Notes under the pieces: generated by a model | Databases searched by the model: none | Seen by the model: only the letters and a program-made list of their open reading frames with translations | Told to the model about the DNA's origin: nothing | Part shown: piece by piece, positions 45,380 through 58,373 of the stretch | Numbering within the stretch: the first letter of the stretch is position 1 | Layout of the letters: every line of letters starts with the position of its first letter | Program-made: the position numbers and the translations under genes | Origin: Whalleya microplaca | Taxonomy: Eukaryota; Ascomycota; Sordariomycetes; Xylariales; Xylariaceae | Length of the DNA stretch: 64,000 bases | Direction: 5' to 3' | NCBI GenBank assembly: GCA_022497155.1 | Contig: MU385721.1 | Location: 124,001-188,000, forward strand

Positions 45380-46531
45380 ATGTCGAAGCGCACGACATTC
45401 ACGACGATCTCGCCGCTACCGGCGGGCATCTCGCGCGAGGTGGTGGTCGACTTCCTGCACGACCACGAGGAGATGATCGACCTGAACCCGCTGGTGATCG
45501 CGCGGCACCCGATGACGCCGCCGGCGCACGCGGCGGCGGAGGAGAAGCGCTGCATCTGGTGGACCATGACCGACAAGATCTCGTACCTGCCCGGCGGCAT
45601 CGCCACCGGCGAGGTCACCTACACCGCCGCCTTCAACAACCTGCCCAACGGCGTCCAGACCCACTGCTACGCCCCCATGGGCACCGACATCCGCGAGCGC
45701 TGGACCCTCAACGGCACCCTGCCCGGCGAGCCCCTGCAGCCCGTCGAGCTGGGCATCGGCGCGCCGCGGCAGGGGCTTTACCTGCGCGAGGTAAGCAGTT
45801 CATTCTCTTTTTCTCCCATTCTTATCCTGCCTCCTCATCCCCCGCGCCTCTCCCCTGCCCTTACTCGCGCTCTTCCGCTAACAAAGGGCCCGCCGCCGTG
45901 ATATATGCAGGACGTCGAGCTCCGCTGCAACTTCATGATGTCCGCCTTCGTCAAGAAGACCCTAAAAAAGGCGCACGGCGCCCTCGTCGCGCGGCTGACG
46001 GAGAAGGCCCAGATGGCCGCCGCGGCCAACAAGGGCAAAAGCAGCAACCGGCACACGCTCGCGGCGCCGTCGCGCCGCGCCAGCGACGGCACGAGCGCGC
46101 ACAGCGCCAGCGAACACGCCTCGAACCACTCGCGACACTCCTCGTCGCCACCGCAGCGCGTGTCGCCGTACCAGCAGCTCCCCCAACCACAGGCGCAGGC
46201 GCAGGCGCACCGGCAGTCCGCGCTCGCCTCCCCGCCGTACGGGCAGGGGTATCCGCGGGCGTCGGCGGAGGACCCCGCGATGCCCGCGCCGCTGCGCCTG
46301 AGGAGCGCGTCGCCTTCTTCGGGACACCAGCAGCACGGGAGCGGGGGCCCGTTGGCGGAGTTGAGACAGGGACAGAACCAGAACCAGGGCCCGCGCCCGC
46401 AGACGCAGGGTAGTGGTAGTGGTTGGTCGAATGGGGGCAAGGCGGGGAATGGACACGGGTATAACGGGTATGATGTGCAGCCGCAGCCCCCGAGGGTCGG
46501 CGGTGGAGGGTTTGCGGCCGAGTTGGAGTGA
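45380..46531 (+). CDS. DUF7053-family conserved fungal protein, 343 aa
   Basis: Exons 45380-45790 and 45911-46531 with a 120-nt intron (GTAAGC donor, CGCTAACA branch, TGCAG acceptor). The N-terminal ~175 residues look like a conserved START-like fungal domain: MSKRTTFTTISPLPAGISRE, FLHDHEEMIDLNPLVI, YLPGGIATGEVTYTAAF, THCYAPMGTDIRERWTL, GLYLREDVELRCNFMM and VKKTLKKAHGALV. I believe this is the family now called DUF7053; its function is unknown. The C-terminal half is low-complexity (Gln, Ser, Gly, His). The gene is markedly GC-rich, which opens long false frames on both strands across it. ATG at 45380 is chosen because conservation begins there. Confidence 0.82.
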
Positions 46532-47481
46532 TGGATGGAAGAGAATGGGCTGGGCTGGGAAGGAGTCACATGAAGAAGTTGAGTTGATGGGTCCTGGCTG
46601 TTTTTGGCGTTGGAAGAGGTGGCCGTTTGCATACTGGTTTTCGGCGTTCAGGGAAGGTTAAAATTGCCACGGGGGGTGAGGCAGAAGGCTGGAGTCCTCC
46701 TGCTCGGGAGTCGATGGTCAGTCAGTCATCTGGAGCGATATTGATTATACCCCTTAAATATCGTGAGTACAAGGCTCTTGGTTTCAATGCATAATTGTTA
46801 TTCTTCTACTGAACGAATCAAGCCTATGTGATATGAAGCGTGATCAATACATAAGCGGGATCATATGTTACGCTCGGGATTCAACGGGAATCACTTGGTT
46901 CAGCAGACAAGAAACCTCCACCATCACGTCTTTGATCAAGACTACAATCCCCAGGATTAGACATATGGGAGAGCAAACAACCACACCTGTATCATATGAT
47001 GTGACTCAACCATATCGTCTAACCAGAGCCAGGGCCATATGTTATCCTGTTCAGGTAGTACGTGTAATTAACTACTCACCTGCCATGCCAGGAAATCAAC
47101 ACAAGCCCGTGCTTATATTGTTTGCGCTCATTGTCGGCTCTGATATAGGCCGAGCTTATTACAGCTTACCTTGCAGCTTACACTCAACTTTACACTTTCT
47201 ACTTTGGCGTAGCTAACTACCTGCAACTCTTACATGTACGTCCTAAATGTAGCGACTTACTTATACCCGAGTACTACATAATGGCACGATACCACGATGT
47301 CATGCATAGATCCAAGCATGCTACTGTGTCAAAAGATTATCTCATTTATCATAAGCATTCTCATGTCGATTGAAAGCATCGATGTCCTAAGAAACACTTT
47401 GCTCAAAAAACCCATCGCTAGCTCCATTTTCCTTTACCCTTCCCAAGCCCTTCGCTTTTCCATCTAACACTGCCGAGTGTC
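46532..47481. other. intergenic, no supported gene
   Basis: A 127-codon frame at 46833-47216 has no recognisable content and is not called. Confidence 0.45.
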
Positions 47482-47661
47482 TTACTTTTTTTCAGAGTTA
47501 TCAGCATTGTCATTGTTGGTGTCCTCCTCTTCACTTTCCTGTTGACTTTCCTGTTGGTCATTGTCTTCCTGATCGCTGGTTTCCTCCTTGAGGAGCTCCT
47601 CCGTGTCAGAGGCATCTTCCTTTTTCTTGCTGAAGACAGAACCTGCTTCGGGGGACGACAT
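47482..47661 (-). CDS. small acidic protein, 59 aa
   Basis: Below usual ORF size limits. The start codon sits in an excellent fungal context (GCCACCATG), and a TATA-like TTATAAAAGG lies about 150 bp upstream (47811-47820, minus strand) with an AC-rich leader between. The product is extremely hydrophilic: MSSPEAGSVFSKKKEDASD, then Glu/Gln/Asp/Asn repeats (QESQQESEEEDTNND) and a Lys end. It is probably disordered; I recognise no family. Other frames overlap on the same strand, but only this one has the start context. Confidence 0.45.
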   Translation of the reverse strand: MSSPEAGSVFSKKKEDASDTEELLKEETSDQEDNDQQESQQESEEEDTNNDNADNSEKK

Positions 47662-48996
47662 GGTGGCAGATCAAGGACAACACTATTGATTTTAGCTACT
47701 ATCTATTGTTTTTAGTGTGCAGAATTGCACTTGCTGTATGATTTGTCGATTTCGTTGTTTTATCTCTGGAGCATTGGTGTGAAGAGGACACGACCAACAG
47801 GTGTTGGTAAGCCTTTTATAACTCTGAGGAGGGTATCGATCAGGACCATCACAGTCACCACTTTATTATATTACCTAGGATGACTGGGTAGACTTAACAG
47901 CTCTGACTCAGAGATGTGACTACCGATTGTGTGTCAGTGGCGATTTCTCATCTTACTTTCTATGGTCGGACAGTATCGTCATTTACTTGTCAACCCCTTA
48001 TTATTCGATCCTGTCTTGCAGATACACCAAATTATCCTCATATAACGGCCCGTTTGTTTAAAATGAAGGCACACAACTTTTACCAAGATATGGTGTTACC
48101 AAGCACGAGCAATATGTCGACCGACCACAGCTGAGAAGTCCAGCTTCCTAATAATCACTGTCCGACTATTTCTCAGAACACATATATGGGACCTTACAAT
48201 TAAGTTTACTTATACATTGAAGACTAAGCATGAGAGAACTCAACGCAAGTAACTGAATGGACCGCTGTCACCCAGCTCTTGATCACTGCCAAGAGCATGA
48301 TGACAACAATTGAACCTCGAAAGCAACGTTTGGAACAGAGAGATACCAGCCAAAACTCATATTCCATGTGTGAAACCCCATTTCGAACCCAGATTACTCA
48401 ACCCTATGCATTAACATCGCACTACAGCTAGAAGAAACGAGTCGTCTAATACCAATATTAGTAACACATCTTGAAAGTGACATGATTCCATAGCACCACA
48501 CATAGAGACTTACATGTTGCACGCTCCCATAGCTATTATCTTGCCTGATTTCCCCCTAATGCCCCTTGATTATGTTGGCTCTGACCTTGTGAGCTTCCGG
48601 CCGCCTGCTCACCCGTGGTTGCCTGCCATGTTTGCACTAGGCGGTGGTCCCCCGGATAATGCCATTTGCTGGGCTCGCTGCAATATATGGAATCAGTATT
48701 TTCTCTTTTGGAAGAATAAAGCTGATTATCCTGAAGTCTTAGGCCTGAGGTCTACGATAAGGGCTTCGAACCCCTGAATATACCGTAACAGGGAGTTCTT
48801 GCTCTTAAACAGGGCAAAATGGGAATATAATAAATGGTTCCAGACGCTACTCACTACCAATTCAGGTTACAGATCCGTTGATCGCAAGGTCTTTCAAGCG
48901 TGCAAGTCCCAGTGTTATCCTTGACATATCTTAATAATTTGCCACCGCATTTGTTATATCTGATCGCCTCTATTCTAATTAGAATACTTATGCGGA
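47662..48996. other. intergenic, no supported gene
   Basis: No open frame above 90 codons. A tRNA B-box-like GGTTCGAAGCC on the minus strand near 48769 lacks a cloverleaf. Confidence 0.45.
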
Positions 48997-49345
48997 CTAG
49001 ATGGTGGGTGACTCACTCTTCACTTGATCAACTACGACCCGTCGGGTAGGGAAATGGCCCGTTGCGTCATAATGCGACGAGATTAAGTGCTCCATATGGA
49101 TACTGATATATCCACGACGTTTGGTCCAATCTGTCACGTTACGGTGGACGAAGAAGCAGCCCGGCTTCAGAGTAGAACATCTGTGTAGGAACCATGTCTC
49201 CATTTCTGCGACTGTCTTTCCCTCAGGGACCTAAAAATGTTGATTTAGTGTAGAGCGCTAGATATATCAACAGCCCGACGTGTAAAGCACCTACCCTCTC
49301 AAACATAAGATTATATATAGGCGATCCGCTGGTGAAAGGTCCAAC
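48997..49345 (-). CDS. exon-like fragments of an unrecognised multi-exon gene (3' part)
   Basis: Exons 49345-49295 and 49230-48997 flank a 64-nt GTAGGT...TTTAG intron. They encode VGPFTSGSPIYNLMFER followed by VPEGKTVAEMETWFLHRCS, CFFVHRNVTDWTKRRGY and a stop after KSESPTI. Composition and splice signals look coding. Further minus-strand pieces upstream (49704-49474, YILRLTGWGYFHCQYGQRD; 50452-50081, MERAADSAGRALKGKFEKLRE) may belong to the same gene, but I could not join them cleanly: the candidate intron just upstream would be only 29 nt. Function unknown. It may be a decaying gene. Confidence 0.35.
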
Positions 49346-50881
49346 CTATTCCACATTACAGTGTCAGTGGCTACTCTCTTTGATTGTTTCTGGTAGTTCT
49401 CGATCGTATAGATTGAAGCGGACCAGGGGTATACGGCTCCAAAGTCACGTCTCAAAGGCTAGTCGATCTTGAACTAGATAGATGAGGAAATAGCAGGCTC
49501 TGAATACCGACATTCCAATACAGTGGTAGCTCCCCATAATGAGGTATATTCGAAGAGAATGTCACGTTGGCCATATTGGCAATGGAAATAGCCCCAGCCA
49601 GTCAAGCGCAGTATATATGTCAAAGCGTCCGAGTATTTCTCTTGTTGTTTTCGAGCCGTATATTTGTAGATCACCTTGTTCTCTGAGTATGAGGAAGATT
49701 CCAATCTAGACGCCGAATGAGGGGCCTGTGGACCCTATTTATGGTCGTTCTGTGGTCGAAGAAAGCTTGCTAAGTCACTCGAGCTTCAATATCATATGGA
49801 ATATCAATGGACATGTTGGGTTGTTTGTCGTCTCCATTTTCCAGTCATCCTACATTTTCTCTCCAGGGGCTGACTCGGATTCAGGTATGTGCAGAGTCAG
49901 TCTTGTACGTAACATGATAGTCAACGGATATTTGTCTGGAAGGAACTTCTCTCACTTACAGAAAAGCCTCCTTTTTCGTTGATTGTATAGTCAGTAGTAT
50001 TTGCTACCGTGATCTGAGTCAGAAGGTCAGATGTTAGTCCCCAACCTCTACACAGTTATGTGCACTCGAAGATGACGCATTCAACAAACGTCAAGCGTTG
50101 TGTGACAAACTGTGAGGGAGGTGACGGTTTGCAACGGGAAGTCCCGCCCGCTTGATGCAGCAAATCGCAAGTGACTCGACCCATCTTGAAATGCTACGAG
50201 TGATAGTACCTCGCACCTCGATACCCTTATACCATTGTATCCACTGTTGCCGAACCTCACATCACGTAGTATAACGTTACCAGGAAGAAGTAGCAGTAGT
50301 TGCGTAATACCAGATTTCCATAGTTCCACGATCTTGAATATGTGACACAAAAATACGCAAGATGCCGGCCAACACGTCGTACGGTTCCTTTCCCGAAGTT
50401 TTTCAAATTTTCCTTTCAAGGCTCTCCCGGCCGAATCAGCAGCTCGTTCCATAATTTGTACGGTTAGGAGCAGAGCACTATGTTTTAGGTTGTCATAAAG
50501 ACCCCAACTTCAGCTGTAATTGATGGACTTCGTCTGTACATCTCTCGTGGCCTTTTCTATGGTAATTGCTCACTTAAAGCAGTGAGGACGTCAGAAAAGA
50601 TCAAATAGGTCTCCTCATCTCCTCTTATCTTTTCTATTATCACTAAGATCAACAAGTAGATCATTAACATCCACCCTCTCAAAGTAGAACACCACCTTTA
50701 TACCCAACTTACTTACAAGGCATCCCTTGCAAAATGGGCTTCAAAGTAGACTACATGCTTGCTGCGTGTTTTCAAGGAAACTCCAAGTAGGTCCTTAAGA
50801 GAAAGAACTATACAGGGATTCTACTGCGTACTTAATTTCGCTTGCTAAACCTGTGTGCAGCATCTAGGAATAGGCTGCATT

Positions 50882-52552
50882 TCACAATGGCCCTGGCGCC
50901 CTGGTGTGGTATCGTCTAGGTGAAATCACTTTCACATTAGCTTGGGGCATGGGGCACAGGGCAAATGATAGGGGGGAAGTACATGTTGCTATACACTGCT
51001 TCGGGATATGAATTGTGAAGAGGCGGGGGATTTTCTGTACAGCGTATGGGTTGAAATGCCTTTCGAGGGAAGCAACGGAATCAGACAGAGTCATAATTCT
51101 CATGGGCTCAATAAAGCGTCTTGGTTGTGCATACAGCGCCACTGGAAGAGCTCCGAATGCTTCCTCGGACGGAAAATTGAGCAACAAATTCACTCCCAGT
51201 GAATCGACTAGTTCTTCGATGGAGCATACATATAGTGGTGCTTTGATCAAGTAAGTTGTCTAGGCGCGGATATTAGTCTGCTTCAGTACCAGCCAAGTCC
51301 TTTAACTCGAAATTCCAGCTCAATGTGCCGATACATCACAGTATAGTGTCCAGCTCGTAGAATATACCAAGCAGTCACTTCCACGTCGTTCGAAGTCCGC
51401 TCACGTGGCCAAGGCATTTTGAATTTATCAGATTTCGGCTTCCATTTTCATATGATTCTATCCGTACATGCCCCCACGGAGCGTTTTCATATCACAGTTC
51501 TATGTTGGATTAGCGTACAATGTAGCCTTGAGGAGGTTTCCGCTGCTCCAATGCAATTAAGTGTTGAGGCTCCAGTGTCTTCTAATCCCAATACTCGCTG
51601 AGTAAGTCTAGCATAACTCCCCAGGTTTCTGTTAAACAGCATCTTGCTTAATTAATATCTCTTTTCCATAGACCGTGAGTAGAGTCCTGTCGCGAGCAGG
51701 ACAATCACGCTGTCGATGTGTGCACACCAGTACACCACCACGTCCACATCAATAGGCTTGTTGCCATTCACCTGAAGAGCTAGGAGAAAGTTAAGAGTTT
51801 CCAAGAGCAACGCGCAGTCAAGAGGTTTCGAAGACGTATTATCAAAACTTGTTTGTCCGTAATTTGGGTCATGATATTGTAGCCGGGACTAGAGGTCTGG
51901 ACTTATGCGATTGAACTCATGGACCTAATGATCATGTTCAAGCAGTTGGTGTAATTGAGCCCAGGTCATCGAAGGATCGAAGAGCATTGTCATCACATTA
52001 ATAGGTGATTAGAGTAGCCCTGAAATCACTAGGAGTCGCTAGATTTCTCATCTTTACATTCCTGAAATATCTTGAACCGCTATAAACGATTTTCAGAGAC
52101 GCCACCTTCCATTTTATTTTCTATGATGCCAGGCAGACTTTCGACACTAAGTCAATAGCATACCACCCATGAAACCAATCCAATGTCTAGCATATTATCT
52201 TCTATTGAGAAATTATCATGTTTTCTCTTCACAGCAGCTGGATTTGCCACTTAATCCCACACATGGATGCCCTAGTTTATATCATGTACCACCTTTTTGG
52301 CCATCATTCGATCGTGTGAAGCCTCTACTTCCCAATGCAGCGCCATACTGCTGACCTGTTGAATCTCGCGCATCTCGCTCATTCCAATTCGACCTCTATG
52401 ACGCGGAATTCCCATAAAGGCGTCCATGTCTCACATTCCCGCTCCAATAGGCCGAGCAGAATCATAACGTGCGAGAGAATGGGGGCGCCAAGATCTGCAA
52501 GCCGCGCGGCGGCCACAAGGCGCCGACATGCAGGATGCGTGATCTGAAACAT
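50882..52552 (-). CDS. exon-like fragments of an unrecognised gene on the minus strand
   Basis: Four protein-like segments run in order on one strand: 52552-52379 (ATG start, MFQITHPACRRLVAAARLAD, ILSHVMILLGLLERECE), 51888-51652 (preceded by a CTAG acceptor; LLLETLNFLLALQVNGNKPI, VVVYWCAHIDSVIVLLATGL), about 51425-51307 (PWPRERTSNDVEVTAWYILR) and 51259-50882 (TYLIKAPLYVCSIEELVDSL, PVALYAQPRRFIEPMRIMTL). The last two join through a 47-nt intron with a GACTAAT branch. I recognise no domain. The joins between the first three are not resolved, so this may be a real multi-exon gene or a pseudogene. Confidence 0.33.
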
Positions 52553-53572
52553 ATCATGCTATTAAGCCGGGGCTGGCTCCGGTATTCATGAAATATGACA
52601 TATCAGTATGATACTTGGGGAGGTATTCTGATGTCGAGAATTTGTCTTGGATGTCTCTGCCTTGCTGGCATGTATGTCCCGCTAGCTGCTGGAAGTTGAT
52701 ATAGACATCTCACGTAAAAAGCATTTATCTTAATGAGATGTCTCCGCTGAACTCAACGGGAAATTAGAATGTGTACATTTGGCGCCGGTTCCCTTTCACC
52801 TTTGTTAAGTTACGATCACTTCTCACTGAAACCATGTAGGCAAAAGCCGATGGCTGTCACGCGACTGAGCAAGGTGGGCATTACGCGTGAAGTTGCATTC
52901 TTACACAAGTTGTTGAACGTTTAGCAAAACTACCTATGACTTTGTAGCAGCGTTTCTACGTAGCTTGATGGATTCCGACTCGACCAGTGGCCGCAGTGAA
53001 GGAAGAACCACATAGAGATACCTATGAAGACAGTAATAATAATTTGACTATAGCAACCAATGCCTCCAGGCCCCTTCCGAACCTCAGGGCGCGTTCGGAT
53101 AAAATAAAGCACGACCATATAGCTCAAGTCCCCTGACTCCAGCTCGAAACCTAGCTGATCCCGGAAGGTTCAAGCGGTCCTTCGACGGACACCAACAAGC
53201 GCGAAGACGGAACGAAACTGTAAAGCTAAGCTTCCTCGGGTGAGCCCATAGCTCCGGTTACAAATCAAACAAGCTTCACCAAGCTCTTGGCTCAACGGCA
53301 AGCGCGCGGGCTACATACATATGATGGCAGAGCGGAGCGGGAGCTCCTCACGGAACTGCGTCTATCGGAAGCTAAAAGTGGAAAATGGAAGACCATGACG
53401 ATGCTCCTGCGTGGCAAAAGCCATAGCGGAAAGTGTAAACGAACAACGGCGGCGAAACTAGAGGGCTTAATCTTGCTTATATAGCATCTTGGGACACATT
53501 GTGATGCACATGTCCGTTTTCATCAAGATCTGCGATTATTAATAATTAGAAAACCTACGATGTCTTTTGATA
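52553..53572. other. intergenic, no supported gene
   Basis: Only short frames; nothing recognisable. Confidence 0.4.
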
Positions 53573-53721
53573 GTTGATAGCTAATTATGAAACGTGCTTT
53601 TAAGGTTTGCTAAACTTAATTATTCAGCTCTTCAAGACAGCTCTGACATCTCGGATCGTAGTCCGATAGCTAATCACAAGACGTGCTTTCAAGGTCCTTC
53701 GAAACTCAATTATTCTGCTCT
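53573..53721. repeat. two-copy direct repeat of about 60 bp, one copy C-to-T decayed
   Basis: Units 53573-53631 and 53661-53721 share GATAGCTAAT, ACGTGCTTT, AAGGT and AATTATTC-GCTCT. Copy 1 has TAT, TTTAAGG and ACTTAATT where copy 2 has CAC, TTCAAGG and ACTCAATT, that is, mostly C-to-T at CpA. Confidence 0.75.
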
Positions 53722-56700
53722 CGTCTCATGAATAGTGACAACCGCAGCCATTCAAACTTTACCAAGCAGATGTTTAAACTCTATGTTCCCACGGTACCTA
53801 TTCTCGGCACTCGAGGACCTGTCTGATTATTAAGTACGAACGGGATTCCGTCCCCCACCCACGGAAGCTCGAGTCGTAGCGGAGGGAATATGGCACTTAT
53901 TCCAGTTTTGAGAAGAAATCACGATAGGACGAGCTGGAGCTTAATTCCAAGGCGGTAAACTCAGTTACGGCCGATATAACTCTCAGCTCAGATCTTAATG
54001 CTTCCAATGTGCTCTTCCGACCTAGAAGCCAGTGAGATGTGATGGAAATCCGCTACGGCAATACTAGCAATCTGCTAGAAAGAGTGGCGACATGCAAACC
54101 TCTACGCTAGGAATCGTTGACGCCATGGATCGAGCTTGAGATAGCTAGCACAGGGGAGAAGTTAACTGATGGGACTAATATGTACCTAGATATCTCGGGG
54201 CTTTTGTGATTCGACAAGGCCTCTTCAACAACAACACTAAACGGGTGAATACATGCTATAACTCATCGTTGCTTGAGACTATGTGCGACTTATATTGGCT
54301 GTAGAGTGGTTTAGTCGGTTACTAAGAGTGTCAAGAGATACTGCCATCGTCCTACGTAGCGTAAACGATTCAACAAGCCATAAGGTGCACCGTATCTCAC
54401 GATGTATAGTACAGGAGGCAAGCGACACCAGTGAAGCCTCACAAAACAACGGACCCGGGAGTTCAGCCGCAATGCGAGACACATGGCACGGATAGCGGCT
54501 TGGAGGTAACACCATCAGGAACTAGATCTCCCCGGATTCGGTTGGGGTTATCCTTATCTAGAGTCTGATAGCCACTACGTGATACTGAGCACCTCGTACT
54601 GTGTACGGGGTCGTTAGCCAGAACTGCCAGATCAATAGACCCAGGAGGAAATATTATTCCCGGCCTAAGATATTCGAGCTGTTACCTTAAACAGGGACAA
54701 AAGATTGATAGTGGATGAGGCTTAAGTGCTAGGCTGAAGTCTAGTAGATATTCGCCTACTGCGTGCAGTTAGCATCAGTTGGAGATCTCGGAACTAAGAG
54801 TCCATTCCCAGTCTATCTCCGGCGTATCCGTTCCACGTGGGGGAATGCCAAGATCGAGATACCGTTCCTGCGAATCTGAATGGCCGACTGACGGCGAGAC
54901 CCAAAATTTGACAATCTTAAACCGAATCCGACTAGCGTTTGAATAATTGCCGCCGTGAACCCTCTCTCTCTATCGGAACACTGGTTTCGGTTAGACCTAC
55001 GATAACCCCTCACACAAGTATGGCGGTGTGATTCACGCTGTTACGGTACGGGGGCGGCAGGGTCCCATGAACGTGAGACAAGGAGGTAGTCCGCCAAATC
55101 GGCGTATACTCATAGCCGAACCTAGACGGTGTCACCACGGTAATGGTAGAAAAGACGGGCAGCGGCCTCGTGAGTCAAGACGGAGACACAGATGTGACCG
55201 AGAAGATGAACCGGCCCGCCAAGTACGACACAACGGCGAAGGTTTAGGTAAAGATCCAGGGGCTCTTCGGTGTAGTAGTTGCTTAAATTAGACAGGCGGA
55301 CAGCGGCACGTAACCTCCACGTGAGGATCGGAGCCGAGAAGCCACCGTATTTTCTTGTGCTCCTGAAGTCTGTCTACAGTGGGGCTACTTCCTACGGGTA
55401 AACTACGTACAGTACTGGTACGCATAAATCGTACTAGTACGTGCGGCGAAACTAAATAAAATCTGGATTAGACAAGCGAGTATCGCTAGGAAAATGCGTC
55501 TACGACGCCTGTAATGTAAAACCCCGGGACGTTGTTACTTTTAGCTGTCATGCAGGAACCATCGAGGAAGCAATCCTCCGAAGCATGGTCAGTCAGTTAA
55601 TCCTCCAAAATTACTTCACTTTGCATCTTGAGAATTGTTGAATGGTTAGCAAGTTGGGATCTCAAAGGGTGTGTAATCATGTTGATCTGGGAGCTGGCTC
55701 CTCTGGTTCCGGCATCCGATTTAAACAATTCGATGCTGCCAGCGTGTTCCGACTTCATGCGATTCGGCGGACGGTGATGTGAAGGAAGATTTATGACGAT
55801 TTCCGCGACTTACTTTATGCCCTAGCGGATTCGGCAGAGGTTGAGGATCACCGCCTAACTTGTGTCCACGAGCAGAAGAACCTGGTTATGAGATTGTCGG
55901 TCTGGACGATTCACGCTGACTTCAAATCAGCATTATCGTGAAAATCTGATACGTGCGGGTATGCTCTAAACTTGGCAACGGCGTCACCGTCAGATTTTGC
56001 CACGATCAATTTTATGACCCACGTTTGTTGCGAGATTAGTGATCATTGATGCTGGTGAAGGAAGCGCCAGGTTTCAGGGATCCCATCCCGAGGCTGAGGA
56101 GCTGAGAAGGAGCAAAGAGCGATTTAAGTGGGAATATCATCTAAGAGGACCCAGGCTTACGTTTCTTAGAGAGACTCATCCCAACAATTTAGAGATTCCT
56201 CCGTAATGGCATGAATTCTGTACATACACGTACTCCATAATACCGCTGTAGAGGCCAGCGGCTGGCTAGTGAAGTTCGAAGCTGTGAACTATCTCCTTTT
56301 AGTTCTGCCCGAGTTTAGACCTTCCCGTCAAGTCGAAATCCATGGGAACGAGACAATACCCAGCTCGAGGTCTTCCAGTAAGGATCCGGGTCCACCAAAA
56401 GAAAATTTCTAGAAGGGATGGTAAAGGGCCCTTGGATCCTTTGCTGCCCATATCGCTACTCATTCCACTGGGAATGGCATCCCTGTGATGTTTCAATATG
56501 TGCTTCTTTACGAAGCACCTGGTTAGGACGCTTTTGGCCTGCTGGTATCGACAGTGGAGCGAACGGATATTAGTTGGCGAACCCTCGTGGGCACGAATGC
56601 TAGGAACATTTCGTAATGGTACGACAGATCCTACGATCTATTAATTCGAAGTCCCGGTCTATAGTAGACTGGCGTGTCTTGTCATGGGGACGCTGGTATT

Positions 56701-58373
56701 ATTTGGCTCCAGAAGGCGCAGTTGTTTGAGCTTTGATATCATAACGGCGTGATGATCGAACAGGCAGCGGTCGTCACTTGGCGCGGTTACCTACTGATGC
56801 GGCACGCCCGAAACAGTGACGTGAATTCATCAAGAAGAGAGAAAGGAGAAACCGGCGTACTGGCCGGTTGCATAACAAGGGCGTGGGACCGAGAAAGATT
56901 GTTCCACCACTCGGCTACTTGCCTCGGTGGCTCTCTTCCATGCACAAGACGACGACTTGAGATGATTCGGACACAAAATGGTGATCTGATCCGGGCTCCC
57001 GGGTCAACGCTCACGCTGCCCCCCGCGGACGTAATGCATGTAGCTGTATCCGAACTCGACGGCTCGCTCAGTCAGACGAGAGCATGATGGGGTGCAATGT
57101 GAGAATGAGGCGGGTTTACAGGGTAAGCCTAGTCATTTGCCATGTGGTTTTCACGTACATGGCTGCAAGTTCGGGGATTTACTCCCAGAAACGGGGGACC
57201 TAGGGCCACGATGGGAGATTAGCAGGTAGATTAACTAAGGCAGCCGAGCAAGCGATCCTTCAAAACAACACGGAGTAACGTGGTACTGTGTCAGGGCTAA
57301 GGTTAGTTTCCGCTTCTAGAATTTTTCCCTTATGTGGGTTATGTGATAAGGGATGGGATTATTGAAATTAGGCCAGTTAGGCCAGGCAGCTAGTCGGTAA
57401 GGCCAGGGACTCTCACGTGGTGTCTGTGATTCTGTAAAACTGGAGTGTCCTGTCGTGAACCCTCAGACTTCCCCTCTTTGGGTTGTTGAAAAAGACGGTG
57501 CGATGGTGCCATGCCATAAAACTGCATGAGTACAGTATCTTTATGAACCGAGCAGGGTATTATGGGGACTCTGGTAGGTACCGGTACCTACGGCTGCCAA
57601 GTCACCGCTAGCGCACACGAGACGTGCTCAGATCTGCATACAAAAGTGCCTGACAAGGCAGGCAATTTCCACGACACGCGAAGACGACCCACACTATCCT
57701 TTTGTGGCTTCCTTTTCCCACGTGGCAGCTCCACCCCATAAACGTGGGCCGTTTATCGGCAACGATTTTGATGCGCTAAGACTCAATCTCACTTTCTACG
57801 TAGTAAAAATGATATTCCGCATGAGTATTCCGCACTGTACCGCGCTAGTCTACCTAATCTCTACGGCACAGTTGGTAGCAGTAGGTGATTAGCGGATTAT
57901 GTGCAACATAAGCGTAAAAAGAATAGGTAGGCTACATGTACATTTTACACATGTCACAAATGGAATTCAGTCGCTCTCTTGGCCCTCATACTCCTTACAT
58001 AGTCAAGTGAGTTGTGATGACTTCGGTATCATGATTGATGGCAGCCAGCATTGTGGAAAGGGGTAACTACACACCACCGGCCGGATTTGATTTCCCCTTA
58101 GCGAGGGATAATCGTTATTGTTGATACCCACTCATGGACTAGGAGTGGCTAACGTGCTTCCATCTTTCGTCAGGGTAGGGCTGTCCTTATCGCATAGTAG
58201 TTACATAGTGTAAAAGATAGTGTACATATATAAAAGCTTTGAATAGGTAGTCGTAGGCAGCTCTACTTTGCAGTTTGAAGAGACTAGTTGTAACTCCCAG
58301 GGTACTGGAGATTAGGTTAGCATAGTCTGCATATGATAGCTAAATTGCCAATTGAATGGATTGCTACTATGTA
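53722..58373. other. gene desert, 4.6 kb
   Basis: No open frame above 112 codons and no family signature. A 170-codon stretch at 55537-56049 (plus) is interrupted only by TGA codons and has some protein-like segments, but this is not statistically striking. HSF-like TTCTAGAA sits near 57316. Confidence 0.4.

Noticed and set aside
45172..46632. Long open frames of 413 codons (plus) and 265 codons (minus) overlapping the DUF7053 gene
   Set aside because: They are products of very high GC content. Their translations are Arg/Ala/Pro repeats, while the chosen frame carries the conserved domain and a proper intron.
48750..48790. tRNA B-box-like GGTTCGAAGCC on the minus strand
   Set aside because: It is a near-palindrome around TTCGAA; no acceptor stem, D-arm or anticodon arm can be drawn around it.
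49346..49374. 29-nt GT-AG intron joining SIYTIENYQKQSKR to VGPFTSG
   Set aside because: It is shorter than any usual fungal intron; the in-frame look may be coincidence, so the upstream segment was not included in the gene.
55537..56049. A 170-codon plus-strand stretch with four TGA but no TAA or TAG codons and protein-like segments
   Set aside because: About eight stops would be expected by chance, so four is not remarkable, and no domain could be confirmed. TGA is also not the stop expected from RIP.
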